DNA of 5,798 bases from JBEKDJ01 sp050014415. Its GTDB lineage: Bacteria > Desulfobacterota > BSN033 > UBA1163. The DNA lies in the NCBI GenBank assembly GCA_050014415.1, contig JBEKDJ010000315.1, positions 1-5,798 on the forward strand. The letters run 5' to 3'. The notes under the pieces are model-generated. The model did not search any database. It was not told where the DNA came from and saw only the letters and a program-made list of their open reading frames with translations. Within the stretch, counting starts at the first letter, position 1, and every line of letters starts with the position of its first letter. Below, piece by piece: positions 1-5,580 of the stretch. The position numbers and the translations under genes are program-made.

Positions 1-60
1 ATGGCTTGTTCTTTTTATCGAGCTCATGCAGTGCTTATACCACGTTTTGTCGCTTCGCGA

Positions 61-105
61 ACCTGTTTTCATCCGCCCAGCAGAGCTGGGCGGTATTCAA
101 CAGGT
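61..105. repeat. Two-tier palindrome at the 3' end of the ATPase gene
   Basis: Positions 73-93 form a perfect 9-bp stem (CCGCCCAGC / GCTGGGCGG) with a 3-nt AGA loop. A second 7-bp stem, ACCTGTT (61-67) with AACAGGT (99-105), encloses it through a symmetric 5x5 internal loop. The ATPase stop codon (97-99) sits inside the structure. There is no T-run after the stem on the minus strand, so it is a poor intrinsic terminator. It looks more like a REP/MITE-type palindromic element. A further small hairpin (TCGC-TTC-GCGA, 50-60) directly abuts it. Confidence 0.7.
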
Positions 106-945
106 ATTTCTTATAAATCCGGACCGGTCTGTGGTCACCGGCAGAAAATCAGCATGGACCTCCCCCCGAATTCTGGAGGCTACCTTCCCCCAGTGTTCTA
201 ATCCAAAAATCTCTCTCTTGATGGTGACTTGCCTCACCTTGACTTCAATCCCTAATTCCACCGGAGAAGCGGTCGAAGAGGGTAGGATGATGATCTCTCC
301 GTGGACAGGGCCGAATTCTGTGCCCTCGAGAAAGGGAATTCGATGTCCGCTCAGACTCCGTGGAGTGATCCTCATCCCATTCAGGCGGACATCGAAATTC
401 GGTACTTTTAAAGGGGTCCCTTCAACAATCTTTCGGATCAACTCTTCAGGCTCAAACTTCCTTGTCAGTCGCAGGAGGGTGACCGTCGTGCCATTCCCCC
501 TCTCCTTATCGGGTGACAAGATCTGGAGGGGCAGGTTCCATTGGTCTCCTCCTTTCTCCCATTCCACTTTGTCGAAGGTTACCTTGGCTGCAAAATCGCC
601 TTTCTGGGTATAGATCTCAAAACATTCACAGGCAGAGAGGCTGGAGAATTTTCCGATACCGAATTGCCCGATGCGATCCCTGTGGAACAAAGGCGATTTG
701 GATTTCAAAACTTTTTCAGGAGAGCCGATGTTAAAATATTGCTGGAGGCCTTCTCGATCCATGCCGGTGCCATTATCCTGGACCTCAATCAATTCATCGG
801 TCATTTTGATATTGACTTCTGCCGCATCGGCATCATAGGCGTTGTTGACCAACTCCCGGATAAGCTCAATGCTTTCTGAATAGAGCCTTTCTCCAATGGT
901 GATCAGATGGCTCTTATCTACAGTGATAGGAAGGTATTCCATCAT
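97..945 (-). CDS. Hsp90-like (GHKL/HATPase_c_3) ATP-binding protein, C-terminally truncated
   Basis: The 282-residue product has an N-terminal GHKL ATPase fold. The N-box is ELVNNAYDA (residues 31-39, with E31 and N35 as the expected catalytic and Mg-binding positions). DNGTGM (57-62) is the G1 box, IGQFGIGKFS (92-101) is the lid/G2 region, and GTTVTL (152-157) is the final ATP-site strand. This pattern fits Hsp90/MutL/MORC-like ATPases rather than sensor kinases, since no H-box or transmembrane segment is present. The protein ends a few residues after TTDRSGFIR (271-279). In related proteins I would expect the chain to continue well past that point, so this looks like a truncated gene, though it keeps the complete ATP site. 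The start has two adjacent ATGs (945, 942) and only a weak G-rich Shine-Dalgarno (GGTGGG). It follows the URO-D gene by 77 bp. The role is unknown; full-length relatives occur as stand-alone or defence-type ATPases (inference). Confidence 0.85.
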   Translation of the reverse strand: MMEYLPITVDKSHLITIGERLYSESIELIRELVNNAYDADAAEVNIKMTDELIEVQDNGTGMDREGLQQYFNIGSPEKVLKSKSPLFHRDRIGQFGIGKFSSLSACECFEIYTQKGDFAAKVTFDKVEWEKGGDQWNLPLQILSPDKERGNGTTVTLLRLTRKFEPEELIRKIVEGTPLKVPNFDVRLNGMRITPRSLSGHRIPFLEGTEFGPVHGEIIILPSSTASPVELGIEVKVRQVTIKREIFGLEHWGKVASRIRGEVHADFLPVTTDRSGFIRNTC

Positions 946-964
946 TTGTATTTTCCCACCCTGT

Positions 965-996
965 ATTCCAGTATTCTAACATTCCAGAATTCCAAT
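965..996. repeat. Four-unit 8-bp tandem repeat (consensus ATTCCARW)
   Basis: Units begin at 965, 973, 981 and 989, exactly 8 bp apart. They read ATTCCAGT, ATTCTAAC, ATTCCAGA and ATTCCAAT. The array lies in the 77-bp gap between URO-D and ATPase genes, just upstream of the ATPase start. Whether it is a binding-site array or a simple slippage repeat cannot be told from the sequence. Confidence 0.65.
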
Positions 997-1001
997 TGTG
1001 G

Positions 1002-1018
1002 CGCCAAGCGGAGCTGGC
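1002..1018. repeat. Imperfect hairpin related to the 73-93 palindrome
   Basis: CGCCAAGCGGAGCTGG (1002-1017) matches CGCCCAGCAGAGCTGG (74-89) at 14 of 16 positions. It can fold as GCCA/TGGC plus GC/GC with one bulged A and a GGA loop. It lies 5 bp past the URO-D stop codon, and its relative lies 3 bp past the ATPase stop codon. Both therefore occupy the same post-stop position, as expected of a dispersed intergenic palindrome. Confidence 0.55.
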
Positions 1019-1022
1019 TTTG

Positions 1023-2360
1023 CTATTTATACACACCGTATTCTTTGGCCGCTTCCATCATTGCCCGCAGGTTGTCCGGATTCCCATTATCCATTTGCGC
1101 CGAAGCCGTCAGAATGTAACCACCGCCTTGAGCACAAGTCTCGATGAGTTCACGGCAACCTTTTTTGACTTCCTTGGGCGTACCGGTACACAGCACTGAG
1201 GCAGGCAGATTTCCGGCGATGCAGGCCCTGTCGCCGAGGACCTTCTTGGCTTTGCCCATATCCATTGTCTCAAAATACCAGATGACCTTGCCCTTGGGCA
1301 TATCCTTGATTATCTCCAGGCGGTCCATGTAGTCTCCCTCAGCAAAGGGCATCGGCACAAGACCCTCTTCAATAAGGCCCATCATCACCTTCTTGAGGGT
1401 GGGCCAGTAGAAGGTCTCAAACTGCTTGTTGGACATGAAACCGCCCGTCCCTTTATGCAGTGGCATAACGACCACCGGACATCCTGAAGCATTGGACATA
1501 CCCACGGCCTCATTAATGACCGTGGGTGTAATTCTTTCCATGGCTTCTAGAAGCTTGGCCGGCCGCTGATACATATCCATCATGATCCCCTTCGTCCCTC
1601 TCAGCATATCACCTACCAGGTCATAGGGTGCTCCGCTCATGGCCCCCCATAGAGAAGGGATCCCCGCCTTCAGCGCGGCCTGGCTAACCTCCATCACAGC
1701 TGTTTGCCATTTCACACCTTCGAGGGCTGCCTCCAAAAGCGCCTGGACGGCCGCCCGGACTTCTGGATCGCCAAACTGTGTGATGTAAAAGACCGGTATG
1801 CCTACAAAAGGGGTCAGGGGGCCCAGCTTCCGGAAACCCTCAAAGGCTCCCACAGAACGAGGCAAGAAGGTCCTGAACAGAAAATCGGCCGGGTCTCTAA
1901 TGAAGGCATCGTATTCCTCTGGTTTCATATACTCGCCTTCAATATACTGGTATAAGGAGACATCATCGGCAAGGCCATGCCCCGGCCAGTAGTGAAGTTT
2001 GTAGTCGATGTTGTCAAGCACCTTACCCGGAAGCACCAGACCTGGACCGGCAAACGTATCCAACTCAAAGTCATTGAGAAACTTCAGCCATGCCCGCCGA
2101 AGCTCGTCGTAATCATACATGACCGTCTTGAGCGTGCCCCCGGCATAGTACGCCGGGAAAAAGCCCGCCGGCAGCATGACCGGCACACGGTCGGATTTCT
2201 CCAGTTTGATAGCTTTGATAAACCTGGTTACTCTTGCCTTGTAACCTTTTTCGGCTTCCGGACTGGAAAACTCAACGGCCGGCGGCGAAAGCCACCGTTT
2301 GAAACGTTCTTCGCGTCTTTCTTCTGGTGACAAATCTGCCCATTTCCTTTCCATTGTCAT
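1023..2360 (-). CDS. Uroporphyrinogen decarboxylase (URO-D) superfamily protein
   Basis: A 445-residue cytoplasmic protein of the URO-D/MtaA-like TIM-barrel superfamily. It is not HemE: the N-terminal PxWxMRQAGR active-site signature is absent, and it is about 100 residues longer than HemE. Recognisable segments are DRVPVMLPAGFF near residue 57, the EYMKPEEYDAFIRDP segment, and the C-terminal run of GDR (376-378), GTPKEV and NPDNLRAMMEAA. In corrinoid-linked members (MtaA, MtbA, CmuA) zinc is bound by an H-x-C motif and a later Cys. Here the aligned positions read PFAEGD (338-343) and ILTASAQ (416-422), so those ligands appear to be missing. I chose ATG at 2360 because GGAGG at 2370-2374 precedes it by 9 nt; the upstream ATG at 2456 has AGGA directly abutting it and adds 32 non-conserved-looking residues. 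It lies 132 bp downstream of the DUF169 gene, probably in the same operon. The substrate is unknown. Confidence 0.87.
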   Translation of the reverse strand: MTMERKWADLSPEERREERFKRWLSPPAVEFSSPEAEKGYKARVTRFIKAIKLEKSDRVPVMLPAGFFPAYYAGGTLKTVMYDYDELRRAWLKFLNDFELDTFAGPGLVLPGKVLDNIDYKLHYWPGHGLADDVSLYQYIEGEYMKPEEYDAFIRDPADFLFRTFLPRSVGAFEGFRKLGPLTPFVGIPVFYITQFGDPEVRAAVQALLEAALEGVKWQTAVMEVSQAALKAGIPSLWGAMSGAPYDLVGDMLRGTKGIMMDMYQRPAKLLEAMERITPTVINEAVGMSNASGCPVVVMPLHKGTGGFMSNKQFETFYWPTLKKVMMGLIEEGLVPMPFAEGDYMDRLEIIKDMPKGKVIWYFETMDMGKAKKVLGDRACIAGNLPASVLCTGTPKEVKKGCRELIETCAQGGGYILTASAQMDNGNPDNLRAMMEAAKEYGVYK

Positions 2361-2369
2361 CTTCCAAAA

Positions 2370-2374
2370 CCTCC
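2370..2374 (-). promoter_or_regulatory. Shine-Dalgarno GGAGG deciding the URO-D start
   Basis: GGAGG lies 9 nt upstream of ATG 2360. It supports that codon over the in-frame ATGs at 2456 and 2354. Confidence 0.75.
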
Positions 2375-2492
2375 GCCCTTTCTCATTACCCGCCTGAATG
2401 CCAAGAATCGGTTCAACATACATGGACCCAAGTCTGATGCTCTCTGGAAGTTTCATTCCTCAGGCTGTCATCATCCATATCCTCTTCCTGTC

Positions 2493-3245
2493 CTACCTTT
2501 TGCTTATTTCCTGTCTGAATTCGTCAAAAAGTCGATGGACGCGTTCCACATGTTCGTCTCTACTCGGGATCCGCGGGGCAGCCCCCATGTTCAGATCCCG
2601 CAAATTCTCCATGATCATAGGGAGCTTGTTCCAAGGTATCGAGATAAGGACCAAGCCTTCCGGCAATACCTGCAGGGCCTTCATACCGGTGCTGAAACCG
2701 GTGACCGTATAATTCAATTCGCCGCTGATGACAGGATAAATGTACAGCCAAGAGCATGCTGCTACCGGCGTTCCCCTGCTGGAATACATTTCACCGGAGG
2801 AATATCCCAGGGCCCTTAGTATCATTTGTGCCTGACTGGGTGAAGCCGTAACAACCAACACGTCTGGGTCGAACGGGAGCTGGTCTATGGGAGAAAAGGC
2901 GACATAGTTAACAGAACCCTTCAGCATCTTGGGAAGGTACTGATAGATTTTCCGGTTGGCACGCGCTTCCTTGAAGAGGCCCACTTTTTCGCCAAAAAAG
3001 CCGCTCACAAGCATCGGCTCCGGGTCTTCCATTCCCAGCAGCAACCGCTCTACACACTGCCAGTCTTCTTTGCCCACGTAAAAAGGGTCCCCCCCTTGGG
3101 CTTCCTTAAACATCTCACAGAAGAATAGACTCTTATCCAGCCTCTTGATGCCTTCCGGCTTAAGAAGTAAAAACTTGACGCCTACAGGCTTCCTTTCAAA
3201 TTTGAATTCGGCGAACACGGAGTAGTCTCGTGGGGTTGAAGTCAC
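2493..3245 (-). CDS. DUF169 (COG2043-type) family protein
   Basis: A 250-residue soluble protein with the hallmarks of the uncharacterised DUF169 family. These are an N-terminal RKPVGVKF (18-25), a cysteine-bearing helix (C43), KEDWQC (59-64), the central strand DVLVVTASPSQAQMIL (128-143), C164-SW followed by SGELNYT (174-180), and a C-terminal SIPWNKLP plus MENL segment. Three cysteines (43, 64, 164) stand near family-conserved positions and could bind metal or a cofactor; that is inference. No signal peptide or membrane segment is visible. The start is GTG at 3245, with GGGAGG at 3251-3256 only 5 nt upstream, which is a strong site. Stop is TAG. DUF169 genes are known to neighbour anaerobic C1, methanogenesis and corrinoid genes, which fits the URO-D gene downstream; no biochemical role is established that I can name. 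Confidence 0.85.
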   Translation of the reverse strand: MTSTPRDYSVFAEFKFERKPVGVKFLLLKPEGIKRLDKSLFFCEMFKEAQGGDPFYVGKEDWQCVERLLLGMEDPEPMLVSGFFGEKVGLFKEARANRKIYQYLPKMLKGSVNYVAFSPIDQLPFDPDVLVVTASPSQAQMILRALGYSSGEMYSSRGTPVAACSWLYIYPVISGELNYTVTGFSTGMKALQVLPEGLVLISIPWNKLPMIMENLRDLNMGAAPRIPSRDEHVERVHRLFDEFRQEISKR

Positions 3246-3250
3246 TGCAA

Positions 3251-3256
3251 CCTCCC
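3251..3256 (-). promoter_or_regulatory. Shine-Dalgarno GGGAGG for the GTG-started DUF169 gene
   Basis: GGGAGG is separated from GTG 3245 by 5 nt. It fixes a non-ATG start. Confidence 0.75.
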
Positions 3257-3333
3257 TTGTTTAAAGTGTACGGTGCTCTATGCAGGATAGAAGCTAATAG
3301 ATTATTCTTGGCAAAAGAGTGGACCCTTCGACT

Positions 3334-3411
3334 CCCCGGGCTGAAGGCCGGGGATTGCTCGATGTTCACCCTGAGCCTCGCTTCGTTCCCATCGCTTTCA
3401 GAAGCGGGGCT
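3334..3411 (-). ncRNA. OmegaRNA-like structured segment (transposon right end)
   Basis: Two stacked hairpins are connected by a 20-nt linker containing GGTGAACATCGAGCAAT. The first is AGCCCCGCTTC pairing with GAAGCGAGGCT (3401-3411 with 3374-3384, one C-A mismatch). The second is the terminal CCCCGG...CCGGGG stem. This arrangement resembles the 3' structured part of TnpB guide (omega) RNA, whose guide would begin just past the terminal hairpin at about 3333 and below. Expression and function cannot be inferred; without a visible tnpB it may be a fossil. Confidence 0.3.
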
Positions 3412-3600
3412 TCACACGGTAGAACGGGTGGACGAAATACAATAGGATAATGTTGTGTCCTTTTTACAAATACTGAAAAGCTATTCTCAAAATCGAAGTT
3501 CGGTGGGCCGACAGAACTGAGAAGTCCTAGGACGTCCTTACTCCCCTTTGAAGCGTTGGAACAGAGGCACAACGTGAATACAAAGGGATAGCATCCTTTG
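3334..3600 (-). mobile_element. Putative IS200/IS605-type remnant or non-autonomous element
   Basis: Read on the minus strand, the gap between FAD and DUF169 genes starts with an imperfect hairpin. This is CAAAGGAT-GCT-AT-C-CCTTTG (3581-3600), with a single bulged C. It ends with another, CCCCGGCCTTCAGCCCGGGG (3334-3353), also with one bulged base and preceded by AAT. The terminal hairpin matches the AATCCCCGcCTTCAgGCGGGGAG type I associate with right ends of IS605/TnpB transposons. Just upstream of it (3374-3411) lies an 11-bp stem with one mismatch and a 16-nt loop. IS200/IS605 elements have such bulged subterminal hairpins rather than inverted repeats, and make no target duplication. No TnpA catalytic motif and no TnpB domain is visible between the hairpins, so if real it is a deletion derivative. 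The exact ends are not determinable here. Confidence 0.45.
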
Positions 3601-3626
3601 GACCTTACTCCTCTGCTGTCCTCCGA

Positions 3627-5051
3627 CTAATGGCCGCCTTCCCGACTATTGGTCGTCGTCAAGGAAATATACTTGATTTTACCGGGTTCTTTTAGTGTTT
3701 CGGGCAACACGACGTTTTGCTTGATGAGACTATCCTTCAGGGCCGCGATATCCACATTCCTTACCTTTACACCGCTCTTGATCGCCAGGGCAGCGGCCGT
3801 GCCTGCCGCCTGCCCGTAAAGGGTGCAATGGGGAATAAGGTTGTATTCATTGTTTACAATATCATCCGAGGAGAAGCTGCGACCGGCGACCAGCAGATTG
3901 TCTACCTTCTGTGGCACCAGACAACGGTAGGGGATATGCATATGTGGGTATTCGGATGATACGACGCGGCGTTGCTGCGGGCACACAGCTATCGTATCTT
4001 CATGGACTTCTCCGGACCGCCAGTCTTTCTCTGTGACCCTATATTCTCCAATCACTCGCCGACTGCCTCGTGTGCCTGTCTGGGAAGCCGTGTCAAGGAT
4101 GAAGCTCTTTTCAAAGCCAGGAACATTTTTCTTGAAAAAGTCGTAAGTAATCAGCATTCTCTTTCGGATCTCGACCTCTGTATAAGTCAGGTCTTCTACG
4201 TTCAATATATCCAGCCCCGGGACCCAATTGCTGACCCACAGGACGTTGTCACGGGCGCTACTCTGGGCAGCCGGGAAACCACCCAATCTCACGAGCTCAC
4301 CCATCAGTTTCTCATACTTCTTCGGTTCAGATCTCCTGAACTCGCCGTGTCTCTTGGCGTCAACATCTCCCAAACGAAAGACCACAGCCACCGTTGCAAT
4401 CCTAAGGTCAGGTCGGATGGTTCTTTCAAATTCGGCTCCCGCAGACGGCAATAAATCGCCATCCCCAGTGCCGTCAATAACGATCTTCCCCAGTATTGCC
4501 TGTTTGCCTGACTTGCTTTCAAAAATAACACCTTGAACTTCATTTTTCTCGACAATTGCCTTGGTGCCCCATGAATGGAGAAACAACTTAGCTCCCGCTT
4601 CTTCCACCATGTCGTTCAGCACACACTTCAATATCTCCGGGTCAACCATGGCGGCGAGCTGTACCCGGTCTTCGCAGACGAAGAATGGATGGAAATCCTG
4701 CCAATATTCGACAAGATCCTTATCATTCGATCCGATGTCTTCATACTTTTGATGGACGGACGCGCCTCTGACATCGAGCCTATCAAGCCATTCCCTACAT
4801 TGCCCGGCTATGATCTGCTTTTCAGTCCCGTCGCTCAAGTGTGGAATCATAACAACCAATCCGCCAGTAGCCATACCTCCAAGATGCCCATATCTTTCTA
4901 TCAGAACCGTGTCTGCACCGCTCCTCGCTGCTGATATTGCGGCCGCATGCCCGCCGGGCCCTCCGCCTACTACGACCACATCAGCCTCCCAGAGCACCCT
5001 AACCTCACTGGCGGGTTCCATAATCGTTTTCACTGATGGACCTTCTCTCAC
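3627..5051 (-). CDS. FAD-dependent oxidoreductase (FAD_oxidored family)
   Basis: A 474-residue flavoprotein. The dinucleotide-binding Rossmann motif VVVVGGGPGG sits at residues 25-34 (G29, G31, G34). E52, which would bind the FAD ribose, ends the second strand. RYGHLGGMATGG (53-64) is the family signature following it. IDGTGDGD (192-199) is the second FAD contact, and LLVAGRSFS plus YGQAAGTAAALA (about 386-424) close the FAD domain. There is no signal peptide, flavin-linking motif or [4Fe-4S] cysteine cluster, so a soluble two-electron oxidoreductase is likely; the substrate is unknown. The start is GTG at 5051, with GGGAGG at 5059-5064 spaced by 7 nt; an internal in-frame GTG at 5033 lacks comparable support. 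It is the first complete gene after the promoter at 5232-5261 and is probably the head of the FAD-DUF169-URO-D unit. Stop is TAG; the frame after the stop remains open for 86 codons into the IS605-like segment. Confidence 0.88.
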   Translation of the reverse strand: MREGPSVKTIMEPASEVRVLWEADVVVVGGGPGGHAAAISAARSGADTVLIERYGHLGGMATGGLVVMIPHLSDGTEKQIIAGQCREWLDRLDVRGASVHQKYEDIGSNDKDLVEYWQDFHPFFVCEDRVQLAAMVDPEILKCVLNDMVEEAGAKLFLHSWGTKAIVEKNEVQGVIFESKSGKQAILGKIVIDGTGDGDLLPSAGAEFERTIRPDLRIATVAVVFRLGDVDAKRHGEFRRSEPKKYEKLMGELVRLGGFPAAQSSARDNVLWVSNWVPGLDILNVEDLTYTEVEIRKRMLITYDFFKKNVPGFEKSFILDTASQTGTRGSRRVIGEYRVTEKDWRSGEVHEDTIAVCPQQRRVVSSEYPHMHIPYRCLVPQKVDNLLVAGRSFSSDDIVNNEYNLIPHCTLYGQAAGTAAALAIKSGVKVRNVDIAALKDSLIKQNVVLPETLKEPGKIKYISLTTTNSREGGH

Positions 5052-5058
5052 AATGACA

Positions 5059-5064
5059 CCTCCC
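5059..5064 (-). promoter_or_regulatory. Shine-Dalgarno GGGAGG for the GTG-started oxidoreductase
   Basis: GGGAGG sits 7 nt upstream of GTG 5051. It fixes a non-ATG start and adds 10 residues before the first internal ATG (M11). Confidence 0.75.
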
Positions 5065-5231
5065 TGGAAAGTGAATTGATTTGATTAGACCAATAACTCC
5101 GGTAGTGATACCATAAAAAAGCACAGCCGTCACAGAAATTGTCTATTTTTAAGCCCTCTGAATTTTATCTGATTTAGCAAGGAGGCAAAACGTTAGTATT
5201 CCATACGAATGATCTCTTTTTTCGACTAGAA

Positions 5232-5261
5232 AGTATAGGATGAAATAACCTTTTGTGTCAA
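5232..5261 (-). promoter_or_regulatory. Sigma-70-type promoter upstream of the oxidoreductase
   Basis: On the minus strand a perfect -35 TTGACA (5256-5261) is followed by an 18-bp spacer and a -10 TATACT (5232-5237, one mismatch from TATAAT). Transcription would start near 5225. That gives a leader of roughly 170 nt before the GTG at 5051. The leader holds a minor hairpin (GGTA-TCAC-TACC) and a 9-codon ATG-started mini-ORF, but no riboswitch I recognise; I looked for cobalamin-type elements in particular. Confidence 0.7.
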
Positions 5262-5301
5262 GGGGCGCGCGCAGCTTGCCCACCCCCAGTTTTTACGGCG
5301 C

Positions 5302-5478
5302 TCAGACTTTTAGGAGCAAACCCATTGGCCGAGCCTCTCCTAGAGGCTTCACAGGCCGCACCGCTTCACGCTTGAGCACATGGATCTTTGCGTTATGAAG
5401 AAGTCTCATATATTCCTCGGGCAAGTTGCAAATATTTTCTAAGAGATCGGCCTTATGAAGCCTTGAAGAGGGGGTTGG
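5302..5478 (-). pseudogene. Unassigned open-frame remnant
   Basis: A 58-codon frame is open between an upstream TGA and a terminal TGA at 5302-5304. It reads like protein in its middle part (DLLENICNLPEEYMRLLHN, then KIHVLKREAVRPVKPL). The only ATG is at codon 24, leaving 35 residues, and no good Shine-Dalgarno precedes it. I do not recognise the family. It overlaps a perfect 6-bp hairpin (5333-5347, GCCTCT-AGG-AGAGGC on the minus strand). It could be the end of a decayed gene, or chance. Confidence 0.2.
5333..5347. repeat. Short perfect hairpin
   Basis: A 6-bp stem GCCTCT/AGAGGC with a 3-nt loop is flanked by GGCC on both sides (5327-5330 and again after 5347), which could extend it through an internal loop. 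No T-run follows on the minus strand, so it does not look like a terminator. Confidence 0.4.
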
Positions 5479-5580
5479 TCAAGGGGAGGGAAATACACCC
5501 ATTCCACCCGGCCCATAAGGGATAAAGAAAAACTGGGAGAGAGCAAGGTGCCGGCAGATGATAGTGACATGAGACATTTG
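5479..5580. other. Intergenic, no feature recognised
   Basis: About 100 bp follow the stop codon of the partial gene at 5581. I see no clear terminator hairpin with a T-run and no promoter. Together with 5052-5478 it makes a 529-bp gap whose other contents are listed separately. Confidence 0.5.

Noticed and set aside
26..613. 195-codon plus-strand frame opposite the ATPase gene
   Set aside because: It is a shadow of the minus-strand gene, whose ATPase motifs are unambiguous; its own translation is featureless.
1023..1025. Pyrrolysine readthrough of TAG, prompted by the URO-D/MtbA-like family
   Set aside because: Frames after TAG in URO-D (26 codons) and DUF169 (about 11 codons) are short and lead nowhere conserved, and the TAGs fall at natural protein ends.
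2361..2456. Upstream in-frame ATG (2456) extending the URO-D protein by 32 residues
   Set aside because: The AGGA there abuts the ATG with no spacing, while ATG 2360 has GGAGG at 9 nt. The extra residues do not look like family sequence.
3284..3314. Promoter for DUF169 (TTGCCA at 3309-3314, TATCCT at 3284-3289)
   Set aside because: The spacer is 19 bp and both boxes are two mismatches from consensus; too weak to call without data.
3581..3600. Rho-independent terminator after the oxidoreductase
   Set aside because: The hairpin is followed on the minus strand by TATTCACG rather than a T-run, and it fits better as one end of the IS605-like segment.
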